Part shown: positions 56,602 to 64,000 of the stretch, piece by piece | Layout: the number at the start of each line of letters is the position of its first letter | Position numbering within the stretch: the first letter of the stretch is position 1 | Assembly: GCA_009773055.1 (NCBI GenBank) | Contig: WOUW01000002.1 | Coordinates: 1 to 64,000 of the forward strand | DNA: 64,000 bases | From: Paracoccaceae bacterium | GTDB taxonomy: Bacteria; Pseudomonadota; Alphaproteobacteria; Rhodobacterales; Rhodobacteraceae | Reading direction: 5' to 3' | Notes under the pieces: generated by a model | Told to the model about the DNA's origin: nothing | Databases searched by the model: none | What the model saw: the letters and a program-made list of their open reading frames with translations, nothing else | Program-made: the position numbers and the translations under genes

Positions 56602-57246
56602 ATGCCCTTCACGACCGAGCAGTTCTTCGAGGTCTTCGCCCGCTACAACCAGGCGATCTTCCCCTGGCAGATCATCGCGATCCTGGCCGGCGTGATGGCG
56701 GTCGCTCTGCTGTGGCGAAACACCCGGCAAGCGACGGCTGGGGTGTTGCTGGTGCTGGCAGCGATGTGGCTGGTGAACGGGATTGGCTATCATTGGCTGC
56801 ACTTCGCACCGATCAACCCCATCGCCCGGCTGTTTGCAGTGGTTTTCGTGGCCCAGGCCCTGCTTCTTGTCTGGGCCGCGCTGGCGCGTCCCGGTCTGCG
56901 CCTGACCCCGGGCAATGACCTGGTCTCGATCCTAGGGCTCGCCTGCATCGGCTTTGCGATCGTGATCTATCCGGCGCTGGGCTGGCTGGCCGGACACCGC
57001 TACCCAGCGGTGCCGATGTTCGGCGTCGCGCCCTGTCCCACGACGATCTTCACTGTTGGAGTGCTTTTGCTGGGAGACTGGCGCGAGGTGCGCGGGCTTT
57101 TGGTCATTCCGGCGCTTTGGGCGGCCATCGGTGGTTCGGCCAGCATCTTGCTGGGGGTGCCTCAGGACTTGGGGCTTGTCGCAACGCTCGGACTTCTTGC
57201 GGTCATCGCGTGGGGCCATTGGCGCGGCTGGCGGGCATTTGCCTAA
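56602..57246 (+). CDS. DUF6064-like membrane protein
   Basis: MPFTTEQFFEVFARYNQAIFPWQIIAILAGVMAVALLW...; multiple TM helices. Confidence 0.75.
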   Translation: MPFTTEQFFEVFARYNQAIFPWQIIAILAGVMAVALLWRNTRQATAGVLLVLAAMWLVNGIGYHWLHFAPINPIARLFAVVFVAQALLLVWAALARPGLRLTPGNDLVSILGLACIGFAIVIYPALGWLAGHRYPAVPMFGVAPCPTTIFTVGVLLLGDWREVRGLLVIPALWAAIGGSASILLGVPQDLGLVATLGLLAVIAWGHWRGWRAFA

Positions 57247-57267
57247 GACACAAGCCGCAAGGTCCGA

Positions 57268-57498
57268 TCAGGCTGCCTGTTCTACCGGTGGGCGGCGGAT
57301 GGACCTTGCGGCCTCCAGCACCAGTGGCCGGAACCCCGCCCCACCTGCATCCAGAAGCTCGAACAATTGCCGCCGCATCCTTGGGTCCCAGAAATCGTTG
57401 ATGTGAGAGGCAAGGAGCGCCACTCCTTCATCATGCGGCTTTGATTCCATGAACTTCGCGATGTCATTCGCCATCCGGGTGATCTTCTCAGCCGACAT
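57268..57498 (-). CDS. fdsD: Formate dehydrogenase delta subunit
   Basis: MSAEKITRMANDIAKFMESKPHDEGVALLASHINDFWDPRMRRQLFELL. Confidence 0.92.
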   Translation of the reverse strand: MSAEKITRMANDIAKFMESKPHDEGVALLASHINDFWDPRMRRQLFELLDAGGAGFRPLVLEAARSIRRPPVEQAA

Positions 57499-58288
57499 GG
57501 GCTCCCTCCGTCATCAATCGATCCGTGTGCGAGAAGACCTCGAACCGGTCCCCCCGTGCGAGCGCGATCAGCGTGATCCCCGCGCGTTCGGCCAGCTCCA
57601 CCGCTTCGGCCGTCGGGGCCGAGACCGCGATGATCACCGGCGCGCCCAGCATGGCAACCTTCTGGACCATGTCCGTCGACACGCGCGAGGTCAGCACAAC
57701 CGCCCCCTCCGGTAGGGTCCCTTGTCGGACCATCCCGCCCACCAGCTTGTCCAGCGCGTTGTGCCGCCCCACATCCTCGCGCGCCAAAACCACCCGCCCA
57801 TTCCAGAACGCCGCCCCATGCACCGCCCGGGTCGCGTCATGCAACCGCTGCTCGCCCGGCAAGGCCGCCACTGCAGCCTGCACCTGCACAGGCGTCATCC
57901 GGAACGCGGACGGTGCCACCACCGGCACCTCCCGCAGGGCCTGGTCGATGCTGTCGATCCCGCAAAGCCCGCATCCGACTGGCCCCGCCATCACCCGCCG
58001 CCGCGCCGCCAGCCGGCCTTCGGCCTCGGGCTTCAGCCAGACTTGCACGTCCATGCCGCGTGGCAGGGCTTCCACCTCGACCGACAGGATTTCCCCTGGC
58101 CCGGCAATCCCTTCGGTCACGGCAAACCCGTAACCGAAGTCCTCCAGATCCGCCGGTGTCGCCATCATCACGGCTTGCGTGGTCCCGTTGAACGACAGCG
58201 CGACGGCCACCTCCTCGGGCAAGACCCGGTCGCCCGGTGTTACCGAACTTCCGAACACCAACCGAGGCGTGGGCCGCGCGCCCTTCAT
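57488..58288 (-). CDS. fdhD: Formate dehydrogenase accessory sulfurtransferase FdhD
   Basis: EEVAVALSFNGTTQAVMMATPADLEDFGYGFAVTEGI, CGLCGIDSIDQAL, EDVGRHNALDKLVG. Confidence 0.94.
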   Translation of the reverse strand: MKGARPTPRLVFGSSVTPGDRVLPEEVAVALSFNGTTQAVMMATPADLEDFGYGFAVTEGIAGPGEILSVEVEALPRGMDVQVWLKPEAEGRLAARRRVMAGPVGCGLCGIDSIDQALREVPVVAPSAFRMTPVQVQAAVAALPGEQRLHDATRAVHGAAFWNGRVVLAREDVGRHNALDKLVGGMVRQGTLPEGAVVLTSRVSTDMVQKVAMLGAPVIIAVSAPTAEAVELAERAGITLIALARGDRFEVFSHTDRLMTEGAHVG

Positions 58289-61161
58289 TCCGCCGCCAGA
58301 ATCCGGCGCGAAAGGGCAGCCTGGGCGTTGTATTCCTCCTGCCACTCGGATGGACCGTTGGAAGGCGAGACCTGCACCGCCGTCACCTTGTATTCCGGGC
58401 AGTTGGTGGCCCAATCGCTGAAATCGGTGGTGATGACGTTCGCCTGCGTGTCCGGGTGGTGGAAGGTCGTATAGACCACGCCAGGCGAGACCCTGTCCGT
58501 TACCGTCGCCCGCAATGTGGTGTCCCCGGACCGTGAGGCCAGACGAACCCAGTCGCCCTCTTTGACTCCCCGGTTCTCGGCATCGTGCGGGTGGATCTCC
58601 AGCACATCCTCGTCGTGCCAGACCACGTTCGCCGTCCGCCGCGTCTGCGCACCTACGTTATACTGCGACAGGATGCGCCCCGTGGTCAGCAGCAGCGGGA
58701 AGCGAGGTCCGGTCTTTTCATCCGTCGCCACATACTCGGTCCGGATGAACTTGCCCTTGCCCCGGACAAACCCGTCGATGTGCATCAAGGGCGTGCCTTC
58801 CGGCGCGCTGTCGTTGCAGGGCCACTGGATCGAGCCCATCGTCTCCAGCTTCTCATAGCTCACCCCCGCGAACGATGGGGTGGTCATGGCGATCTCTTCC
58901 ATGATCTGGCTCGGGTGCGTGTAGCCCCAGTTCGCGCCCATCGCATTGGCGAAGAGTTGCGTTACTTCCCAATCGGCATAGCCCTGCTTCGGTGCCATCA
59001 CCTTGCGGACCATGTTGATCCGGCGTTCGGCGTTGGTGAAGGTGCCGTCCTTCTCCAGGAACGAGGACCCCGGGAAGAACACGTGCGCGTAGTTCGCGGT
59101 CTCGTTCAGGAAAAGGTCGTGGACGATCACGCATTCCATCGCAGCCAGACCCGCCGCGACGTGGTGGGTGTCGGGGTCGGATTGCAGGATGTCCTCACCC
59201 TGGCAGTACAACCCCTTGAAGGTGCCCTCGACCGCCGCGTCCAGCATGTTCGGGATGCGCAGGCCGGGTTCCGGATCGATGGTCACGCCCCAGAGGTTTT
59301 CATAGATCGCGCGGACTTCCGGGTTTTTCACATGGCGGTAGCCCGGCAGTTCGTGCGGGAACGACCCCATGTCGCACGATCCCTGCACGTTGTTCTGCCC
59401 GCGCAACGGGTTCACCCCCACGCCCTTGCGGCCGATGTTGCCGGTCAGCATTGCAAGGTTGGCGATGCCAATGACAGTGGTGGAGCCTTGGCTGTGCTCG
59501 GTCACGCCGAGGCCATAGTAGATCGCCGCATTGCCGCCGGTGGCATAAAGCCGCGCAGCCTGACGGATTTCGTCGGCCGGAACGCCCGTCACCAGCTGCA
59601 CCGCTTCGGGTGAATGGTTGGGCAAGCTGATGAACTCGGCATAATCCTGGAATTCATCCCAGTCGCAACGGGTGCGGATGAATTCCTCGTTGTAAAGCTT
59701 TTCGGTGACGATCACATGCGCGATGGCCGAAACCACCGCCACGTTCGTGCCCGGCGTAAGGGAGAGGTGATGCGCCGCCTTGTAGTGCGGGCCTTCCACG
59801 GTTTCCGTCCGACGCGGATCGACGACGATCAGCTTCGCGCCCTGCCGCAGCCGCTTTTTCATCCGGCTGGCAAAGACCGGGTGCGCCGCTGACGGGTTCG
59901 CACCGATCACCATGATCACGTCCGATTCCTCGACGGAATCAAAATCCTGCGTCCCGGCGCTGGTCCCGAAGGTCTGGCCCAGGCCATAGCCGGTCGGCGA
60001 ATGGCAGACGCGGGCGCAAGTGTCGGTGTTGTTGTTCATGAACACCGCGCGGGTCAGCTTCTGAACAAGGTAGGTCTCCTCGTTCGTGCAGCGGCTGGAG
60101 GTGATCACCCCCACCGAGTTGCGCCCATACTTCGCTTGGATGCCTTTCATCTTGGCGGCGGCAAACTCCATCGCTTCGGCCCAGGACACTTCCTGCCACG
60201 GATCCGAAACATTCTCGCGGATCATTGGTTTCAGAATGCGGTCCTGGTGCGTGGCATAGCCATAGGCAAAGCGGCCCTTGACGCAGGAATGGCCCCGGTT
60301 GGCCTTTCCGTGCTTGTAGGGGGTCATCCGCACCAGCTCATCGCCGCGCATTTCCGCCTTGAAGCTGCAGCCCACGCCGCAATAGGCGCAGGTGGTGATG
60401 ACGGCATGTGACGGGGTGCCGATCTCGATGATCGACTTTTCCTGCAAGGTCGCCGTCGGGCAGGCCTGCACACATGCGCCGCAGCTGACGCAGTCACTGG
60501 CGAGCGCATCGTCGGTCTTTGCCCCGAACGACACGCGGCTGTCAAAGCCCCGGCCCTCGATGGTCAATGCAAAGGTGCCCTGCACTTCCTCGCAGGCCCG
60601 CACGCAGCGCGAGCAGACGATGCATTTCTGCGGGTCGTAGCTGAAATAGGGGTTGGAATCGTCGCGCGGGATATACAGCGGGTTCGCTTCGCCCGAGGTG
60701 TTCTTGACCTTGAAGTGCGTATCTACAGCGTCATACCGCACGTCGCGCAGGCCCACGGCCCCCGCCATGTCCTGCAGCTCGCAGTCGCCGTTGGCGCTGC
60801 AGGTCAGGCAGTCCAGCGGGTGGTCCGAGATATAAAGCTCCATCACCCCGCGCCGCAGCTGCTTCAGCTTGGCGTTCTGGGTGTGGACCTTAAGGCCGGG
60901 GGCGACTGGAGTGGTGCAGGACGCCGGGGTGCCGTTCCGCCCCTCGATCTCCACCAAGCACAGACGGCAGGACCCGAAGGCATCCACGCTGTCGGTGGCG
61001 CACAGCTTCGGCACCTGAATGCCCGCCTCGGCTGCCGCGCGCATGATGCTGGTGCCCTCGGGCACGGTGACGTCGAAGCCGTCGATGGTCAGCGTGACCA
61101 TGGTCTTCGATTTCGCGGCGGGAGTGCCGAAATCGCGGTCGGGGATGATGAAGTCTTTCAT
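58285..61161 (-). CDS. fdsA: Formate dehydrogenase alpha subunit (Mo/W-bisPGD)
   Basis: MVTLTIDGFDVTVPEGTSIMRAAAEAG, 2Fe-2S/4Fe-4S Cys clusters, CAYCGVGCSF, NTDTCARVCHSPT. Confidence 0.96.
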   Translation of the reverse strand: MKDFIIPDRDFGTPAAKSKTMVTLTIDGFDVTVPEGTSIMRAAAEAGIQVPKLCATDSVDAFGSCRLCLVEIEGRNGTPASCTTPVAPGLKVHTQNAKLKQLRRGVMELYISDHPLDCLTCSANGDCELQDMAGAVGLRDVRYDAVDTHFKVKNTSGEANPLYIPRDDSNPYFSYDPQKCIVCSRCVRACEEVQGTFALTIEGRGFDSRVSFGAKTDDALASDCVSCGACVQACPTATLQEKSIIEIGTPSHAVITTCAYCGVGCSFKAEMRGDELVRMTPYKHGKANRGHSCVKGRFAYGYATHQDRILKPMIRENVSDPWQEVSWAEAMEFAAAKMKGIQAKYGRNSVGVITSSRCTNEETYLVQKLTRAVFMNNNTDTCARVCHSPTGYGLGQTFGTSAGTQDFDSVEESDVIMVIGANPSAAHPVFASRMKKRLRQGAKLIVVDPRRTETVEGPHYKAAHHLSLTPGTNVAVVSAIAHVIVTEKLYNEEFIRTRCDWDEFQDYAEFISLPNHSPEAVQLVTGVPADEIRQAARLYATGGNAAIYYGLGVTEHSQGSTTVIGIANLAMLTGNIGRKGVGVNPLRGQNNVQGSCDMGSFPHELPGYRHVKNPEVRAIYENLWGVTIDPEPGLRIPNMLDAAVEGTFKGLYCQGEDILQSDPDTHHVAAGLAAMECVIVHDLFLNETANYAHVFFPGSSFLEKDGTFTNAERRINMVRKVMAPKQGYADWEVTQLFANAMGANWGYTHPSQIMEEIAMTTPSFAGVSYEKLETMGSIQWPCNDSAPEGTPLMHIDGFVRGKGKFIRTEYVATDEKTGPRFPLLLTTGRILSQYNVGAQTRRTANVVWHDEDVLEIHPHDAENRGVKEGDWVRLASRSGDTTLRATVTDRVSPGVVYTTFHHPDTQANVITTDFSDWATNCPEYKVTAVQVSPSNGPSEWQEEYNAQAALSRRILAAE

Positions 61162-61162
61162 C

Positions 61163-61390
61163 TTACTGGCCTTTCCGTTCGGCAGTTTTCTGGGCGGCAA
61201 GCTGGTGGGCGACGATGGCATTCGCATGGCCATGACCCATCGAATGGGTGTCCTTCAGGAACGCGACGATCTGCATGTGCGGCAGGTCGAGCTTGTCCTT
61301 GATCAGGTCGAACCAATGCGACATCGGCTGACCGTATTTCGTCTCGATCGAGGGGAAATAGGACGCAGGGCCCTTCACCGTCTCGGTCAT
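61163..61390 (-). CDS. DUF4287 domain small protein between fdsB and fdsA
   Basis: MTETVKGPASYFPSIETKYGQPMSHWFDLIKDKLDLPHMQIVAFLKDTHSMGHGHANAIVAHQLAAQKT. Confidence 0.8.
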   Translation of the reverse strand: MTETVKGPASYFPSIETKYGQPMSHWFDLIKDKLDLPHMQIVAFLKDTHSMGHGHANAIVAHQLAAQKTAERKGQ

Positions 61391-62892
61391 TCGGCGGCCT
61401 CGCGCGCTGGGGCGAAGTCATCCGGGAAATGCGTCAGTGCGGACATCACCGGATATGGGGTAAAGCCGCCCAACGCGCACAGCGACCCCGACTTCATCGT
61501 GTTGCAGAGGTCGGTGATCAGCGGAATCGCGCTGCTGTCGCCAGCGGCCAGACGGTCCAGTGTTTCAACGCCGCGCACCGCGCCGATGCGGCACGGGGTG
61601 CATTTCCCACAGCTCTCGATCGCGCAGAATTCCATCGCGAAGCGGGCCATCCGCAGCATGTCGGTGCTGTCGTCGGCGATGGTCAGACCGGCGTGGCCGA
61701 TCAGCCCGTCCTTCGCGCCGAACTCCTCATACCCGAACGGCGTGTCGAACAGCGATGGCGGGAACCAGGCGCCCAGCGGCCCGCCCACCTGCACCGCCTT
61801 GACCGGACGACCCGAGGCCGTGCCGCCACCGATCTCGTTGACGATCTGGCCTAAGGTCAGCCCGAACGCCACCTCATACAGCCCGCCGCGCTTCACGTTC
61901 CCGGCGATCTGCAGCGGGATCGTGCCACGGCTGCGGCCCAGCCCGAAGTCCTTATAGAACGCCGCCCCCTTGGCCATGATCACCGGCACCGAGGCCAGCG
62001 AGATCACGTTGTTCACCACGGTCGGCCTACCCATGAAGCCCTGCAGCGCAGGCAGCGGCGGCTTCGCCCGGACCACGCCGCGCTTGCCCTCCAGCGAGTT
62101 CAGCAGCGAGGTCTCCTCACCGCAGACATAAGCCCCGGCACCGACGCGGATGTCCATGTCGAAGGCCGCACCAAGGACGCCCGCATCCCGCGCGATCCTG
62201 ACGGCAGCTTCCATCACCCGGATCGCCACCGGATATTCGGACCGTATATACACGTAGCCCTTGGTCGCCCCGCAGGCCAACCCGGCAATCGCCATGCCCT
62301 CGATCAGCGTGAAGGGATCGCCCTCCATCAGCATCCGGTCGGCGAAGGTGGCAGAGTCGCCCTCATCCGCGTTGCAGACGATGTATTTCTGCTCGCCCGG
62401 CGCCTCGGACACCGTCTTCCACTTGATCCCCGTCGGGAACCCCGCACCACCGCGACCCCGCAGACCCGACTCCGTCACCTCGGCCACGATCTGCGCCTTG
62501 GTCATCGCCTTGGCACGGTCCAGCCCCACCAGCCCGCCATGCGCGCGGTAGTCGTCCAGCGATAGGGGGTCGATCACCCCCACGCGGGCAAACGTAAGCC
62601 GCGTCTGCCCCTTCATCCAGGGCAGCTCGTCGACCAGCCCCAGCGCCTTTGGATGCGCGGCCAGATCGCCAAACAGCCCCGGCACATCTGCCACGGTCAT
62701 CGGGCCGAAACCAACGCGGCCTGCATCCGCGACGACCTCCACCAGAGGCTCCAGCCAGACCATCCCGCGTGACCCGTTGCGGACAATCTGCACGTCCACG
62801 CCCCGACTGGCACCCTCAGCCGCAATCGCCTCGGCCAGCTTGTCCGCCCCAAGGGCAACAGCAGCGCTGTCCAGCGGAACGAAAACCTTCAT
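61387..62892 (-). CDS. fdsB: NAD-dependent formate dehydrogenase beta subunit (NuoF-like)
   Basis: GLRGRGGAGFPTGIKWK, YIVCNADEGDSATFADRMLMEGDP, ESCGKCTPCRIGAVRG. Confidence 0.95.
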   Translation of the reverse strand: MKVFVPLDSAAVALGADKLAEAIAAEGASRGVDVQIVRNGSRGMVWLEPLVEVVADAGRVGFGPMTVADVPGLFGDLAAHPKALGLVDELPWMKGQTRLTFARVGVIDPLSLDDYRAHGGLVGLDRAKAMTKAQIVAEVTESGLRGRGGAGFPTGIKWKTVSEAPGEQKYIVCNADEGDSATFADRMLMEGDPFTLIEGMAIAGLACGATKGYVYIRSEYPVAIRVMEAAVRIARDAGVLGAAFDMDIRVGAGAYVCGEETSLLNSLEGKRGVVRAKPPLPALQGFMGRPTVVNNVISLASVPVIMAKGAAFYKDFGLGRSRGTIPLQIAGNVKRGGLYEVAFGLTLGQIVNEIGGGTASGRPVKAVQVGGPLGAWFPPSLFDTPFGYEEFGAKDGLIGHAGLTIADDSTDMLRMARFAMEFCAIESCGKCTPCRIGAVRGVETLDRLAAGDSSAIPLITDLCNTMKSGSLCALGGFTPYPVMSALTHFPDDFAPAREAAE

Positions 62893-63347
62893 TTCGCCAC
62901 CTCTGCCAGCACGCCTTCGTCACAGCGGCCCACCAGCCGCCCGTCGACCATCGCCGCTGGTCCGCAGGCGCAAAGGCCGAGGCAGAACACCGGCTCCAGC
63001 GTCACCTGGCCGTCCGCCGTCGTCTCGTGCCAGTCGATACCCAGCGCCGCCTTGATCCGCCCCGCCACCGCATCTGCGCCCATGGTCTGACAGGCCTCGG
63101 CCCGGCACAGCTTCAGCACATGCCGACCTGCCGGGGCCGACCGGAAATCGTGGTAGAAACTGATCACCCCATGCACTTCCGCCTTCGACAGCATCAGCGA
63201 CGACGCGATTTGCGGGATGGCACTGTCCGGCACATACCCGAACGCCCCCTGGATCGCATGCAAGATGGGGAGCAATGGCCCCTCCAGCCCGTGATGCGCG
63301 TCTAGGATCTCGGCGATCCGGTCGTTCTGGACGTGGGAATCAAGCAT
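62889..63347 (-). CDS. fdsG: NAD-dependent formate dehydrogenase gamma subunit (NuoE-like)
   Basis: LPILHAIQGAFGYVPDSAIPQIA, HVLKLCRAEACQTMGAD, PVFCLGLCACGPAAMVDGRLVGRCDE. Confidence 0.94.
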   Translation of the reverse strand: MLDSHVQNDRIAEILDAHHGLEGPLLPILHAIQGAFGYVPDSAIPQIASSLMLSKAEVHGVISFYHDFRSAPAGRHVLKLCRAEACQTMGADAVAGRIKAALGIDWHETTADGQVTLEPVFCLGLCACGPAAMVDGRLVGRCDEGVLAEVAK

Positions 63348-63385
63348 GCGGGCAACCTCTGGCTGGCATGCTGATGTATACGCCG

Positions 63386-63403
63386 ATTGATAGGTGTTTC
63401 AAT
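63386..63403. promoter_or_regulatory. Candidate LysR-type regulator binding half-sites upstream of fdsG
   Basis: ATTGA-TAGGTGTT-TCAAT inverted repeat in the intergenic region between the LysR gene and fdsG. Confidence 0.4.
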
Positions 63404-63433
63404 GTTGATATACCGTCAAACGATAGGCGCAGT

Positions 63434-64000
63434 CTATCGAAACAGCCGGATCGCCTCATCCATCAGTGCTTGCAGAACCGGGGTCTGCGGATCGCGCCGC
63501 GCCGCGATCAGGCCGACGGTGTGCTCTGCCTCGGGCTCCACGATCGGGATCGAATGCAAACGCCCATCGGCCACGAACATATCGGCCAGTTTCTTCGGGA
63601 CCACACTGGCCCAGCGCCCGGTCAGCACATGCGCAACCAGCGCCATGGTGGAGTTCGACTCGATCATTGGCTGCGCATCCACCCCCGCTTCGCCAAGGTG
63701 CTGGTTCACGATGCGGCGGTTCTGCATGTCCGACGTCAGGAGGCAGAGAGGAACAGTAGACAGATCGTTCCAGCTGACATGCCGCCGTGTCGCCATCTCG
63801 GACCCCGGCGCGATCAGCAGGCGGTAGAATTCGGTGTAAAGCGGCACCTGCGACACCCGGCCCAGCGGTTCGTTGTCCAGATAGGTGATCCCCGCTTCCA
63901 GGTCCAAAGCCTCGATCCCGGTCAGGATCTCCACGCTGGTCCGTGACAGGATCGACACGCGCACATTCGGATGCTTCACGGTGAACGGCCCGGTCAGGTC
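63434..64000 (-). CDS. LysR-family transcriptional regulator (N-terminus outside window)
   Basis: HPNVRVSILSRTSVEILTGIEALDLEAGITYLDNEPLGRVSQVPLYTEFYRLLIAPGSEMATRRHVSWNDLSTVPLCLLTSDMQNRRIV: LysR effector domain. Confidence 0.85.
   Translation of the reverse strand, partial: DLTGPFTVKHPNVRVSILSRTSVEILTGIEALDLEAGITYLDNEPLGRVSQVPLYTEFYRLLIAPGSEMATRRHVSWNDLSTVPLCLLTSDMQNRRIVNQHLGEAGVDAQPMIESNSTMALVAHVLTGRWASVVPKKLADMFVADGRLHSIPIVEPEAEHTVGLIAARRDPQTPVLQALMDEAIRLFR

Noticed and set aside
1-64000. CRISPR array, tRNA, rRNA, transposase or phage genes
   Set aside because: No regularly spaced direct repeats, no cloverleaf or rRNA signatures noticed, and no transposase/integrase-like translation in the ORF list; by-eye inspection could miss a tRNA

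Overview
High-GC alphaproteobacterial chromosome segment, most likely Rhodobacteraceae (judged from gene content and style). It is almost fully coding. Main blocks: (1) minus-strand purine uptake/oxidation locus with a BMP-type ABC transporter and xdhABC (~3.0-12.4 kb); (2) dnaE (13.3-16.7 kb); (3) GntR-controlled catabolic operon of unknown substrate: DHDPS-family lyase, novel 136-aa ORF, NAD(P)-reductase-like protein, FAD oxidase (16.8-21.0 kb); (4) pheT without pheS; (5) minus-strand cluster of nine poorly characterised genes around an AAA+ ATPase and a long coiled-coil protein (24.3-32.4 kb), interrupted by an AT-richer two-gene cassette (DUF2188 + 'FVNCPFD' protein) that looks horizontally acquired; (6) panBC, L,D-transpeptidase, phytase-like esterase, creatinase, P1 peptidase, moaE/moaD/pgsA; (7) two M16 peptidases, one frameshifted; (8) bamF-like gene, lspA, purH, heparinase; (9) a saccharopine-dehydrogenase pair, one frameshifted; (10) rfbCBDA; (11) an NAD-dependent formate dehydrogenase operon with a DUF4287 gene inserted, next to a LysR regulator. 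The strongest candidate for an undescribed system is the AAA+/coiled-coil/membrane cluster at 24.3-32.4 kb, with the inserted DUF2188/FVNCPFD pair as a separate defence-like candidate. Dispersed palindromic repeats also occur, two of them apparently inserted in frame inside xdhB and xdhC. All family calls were made by eye; no searches were run.
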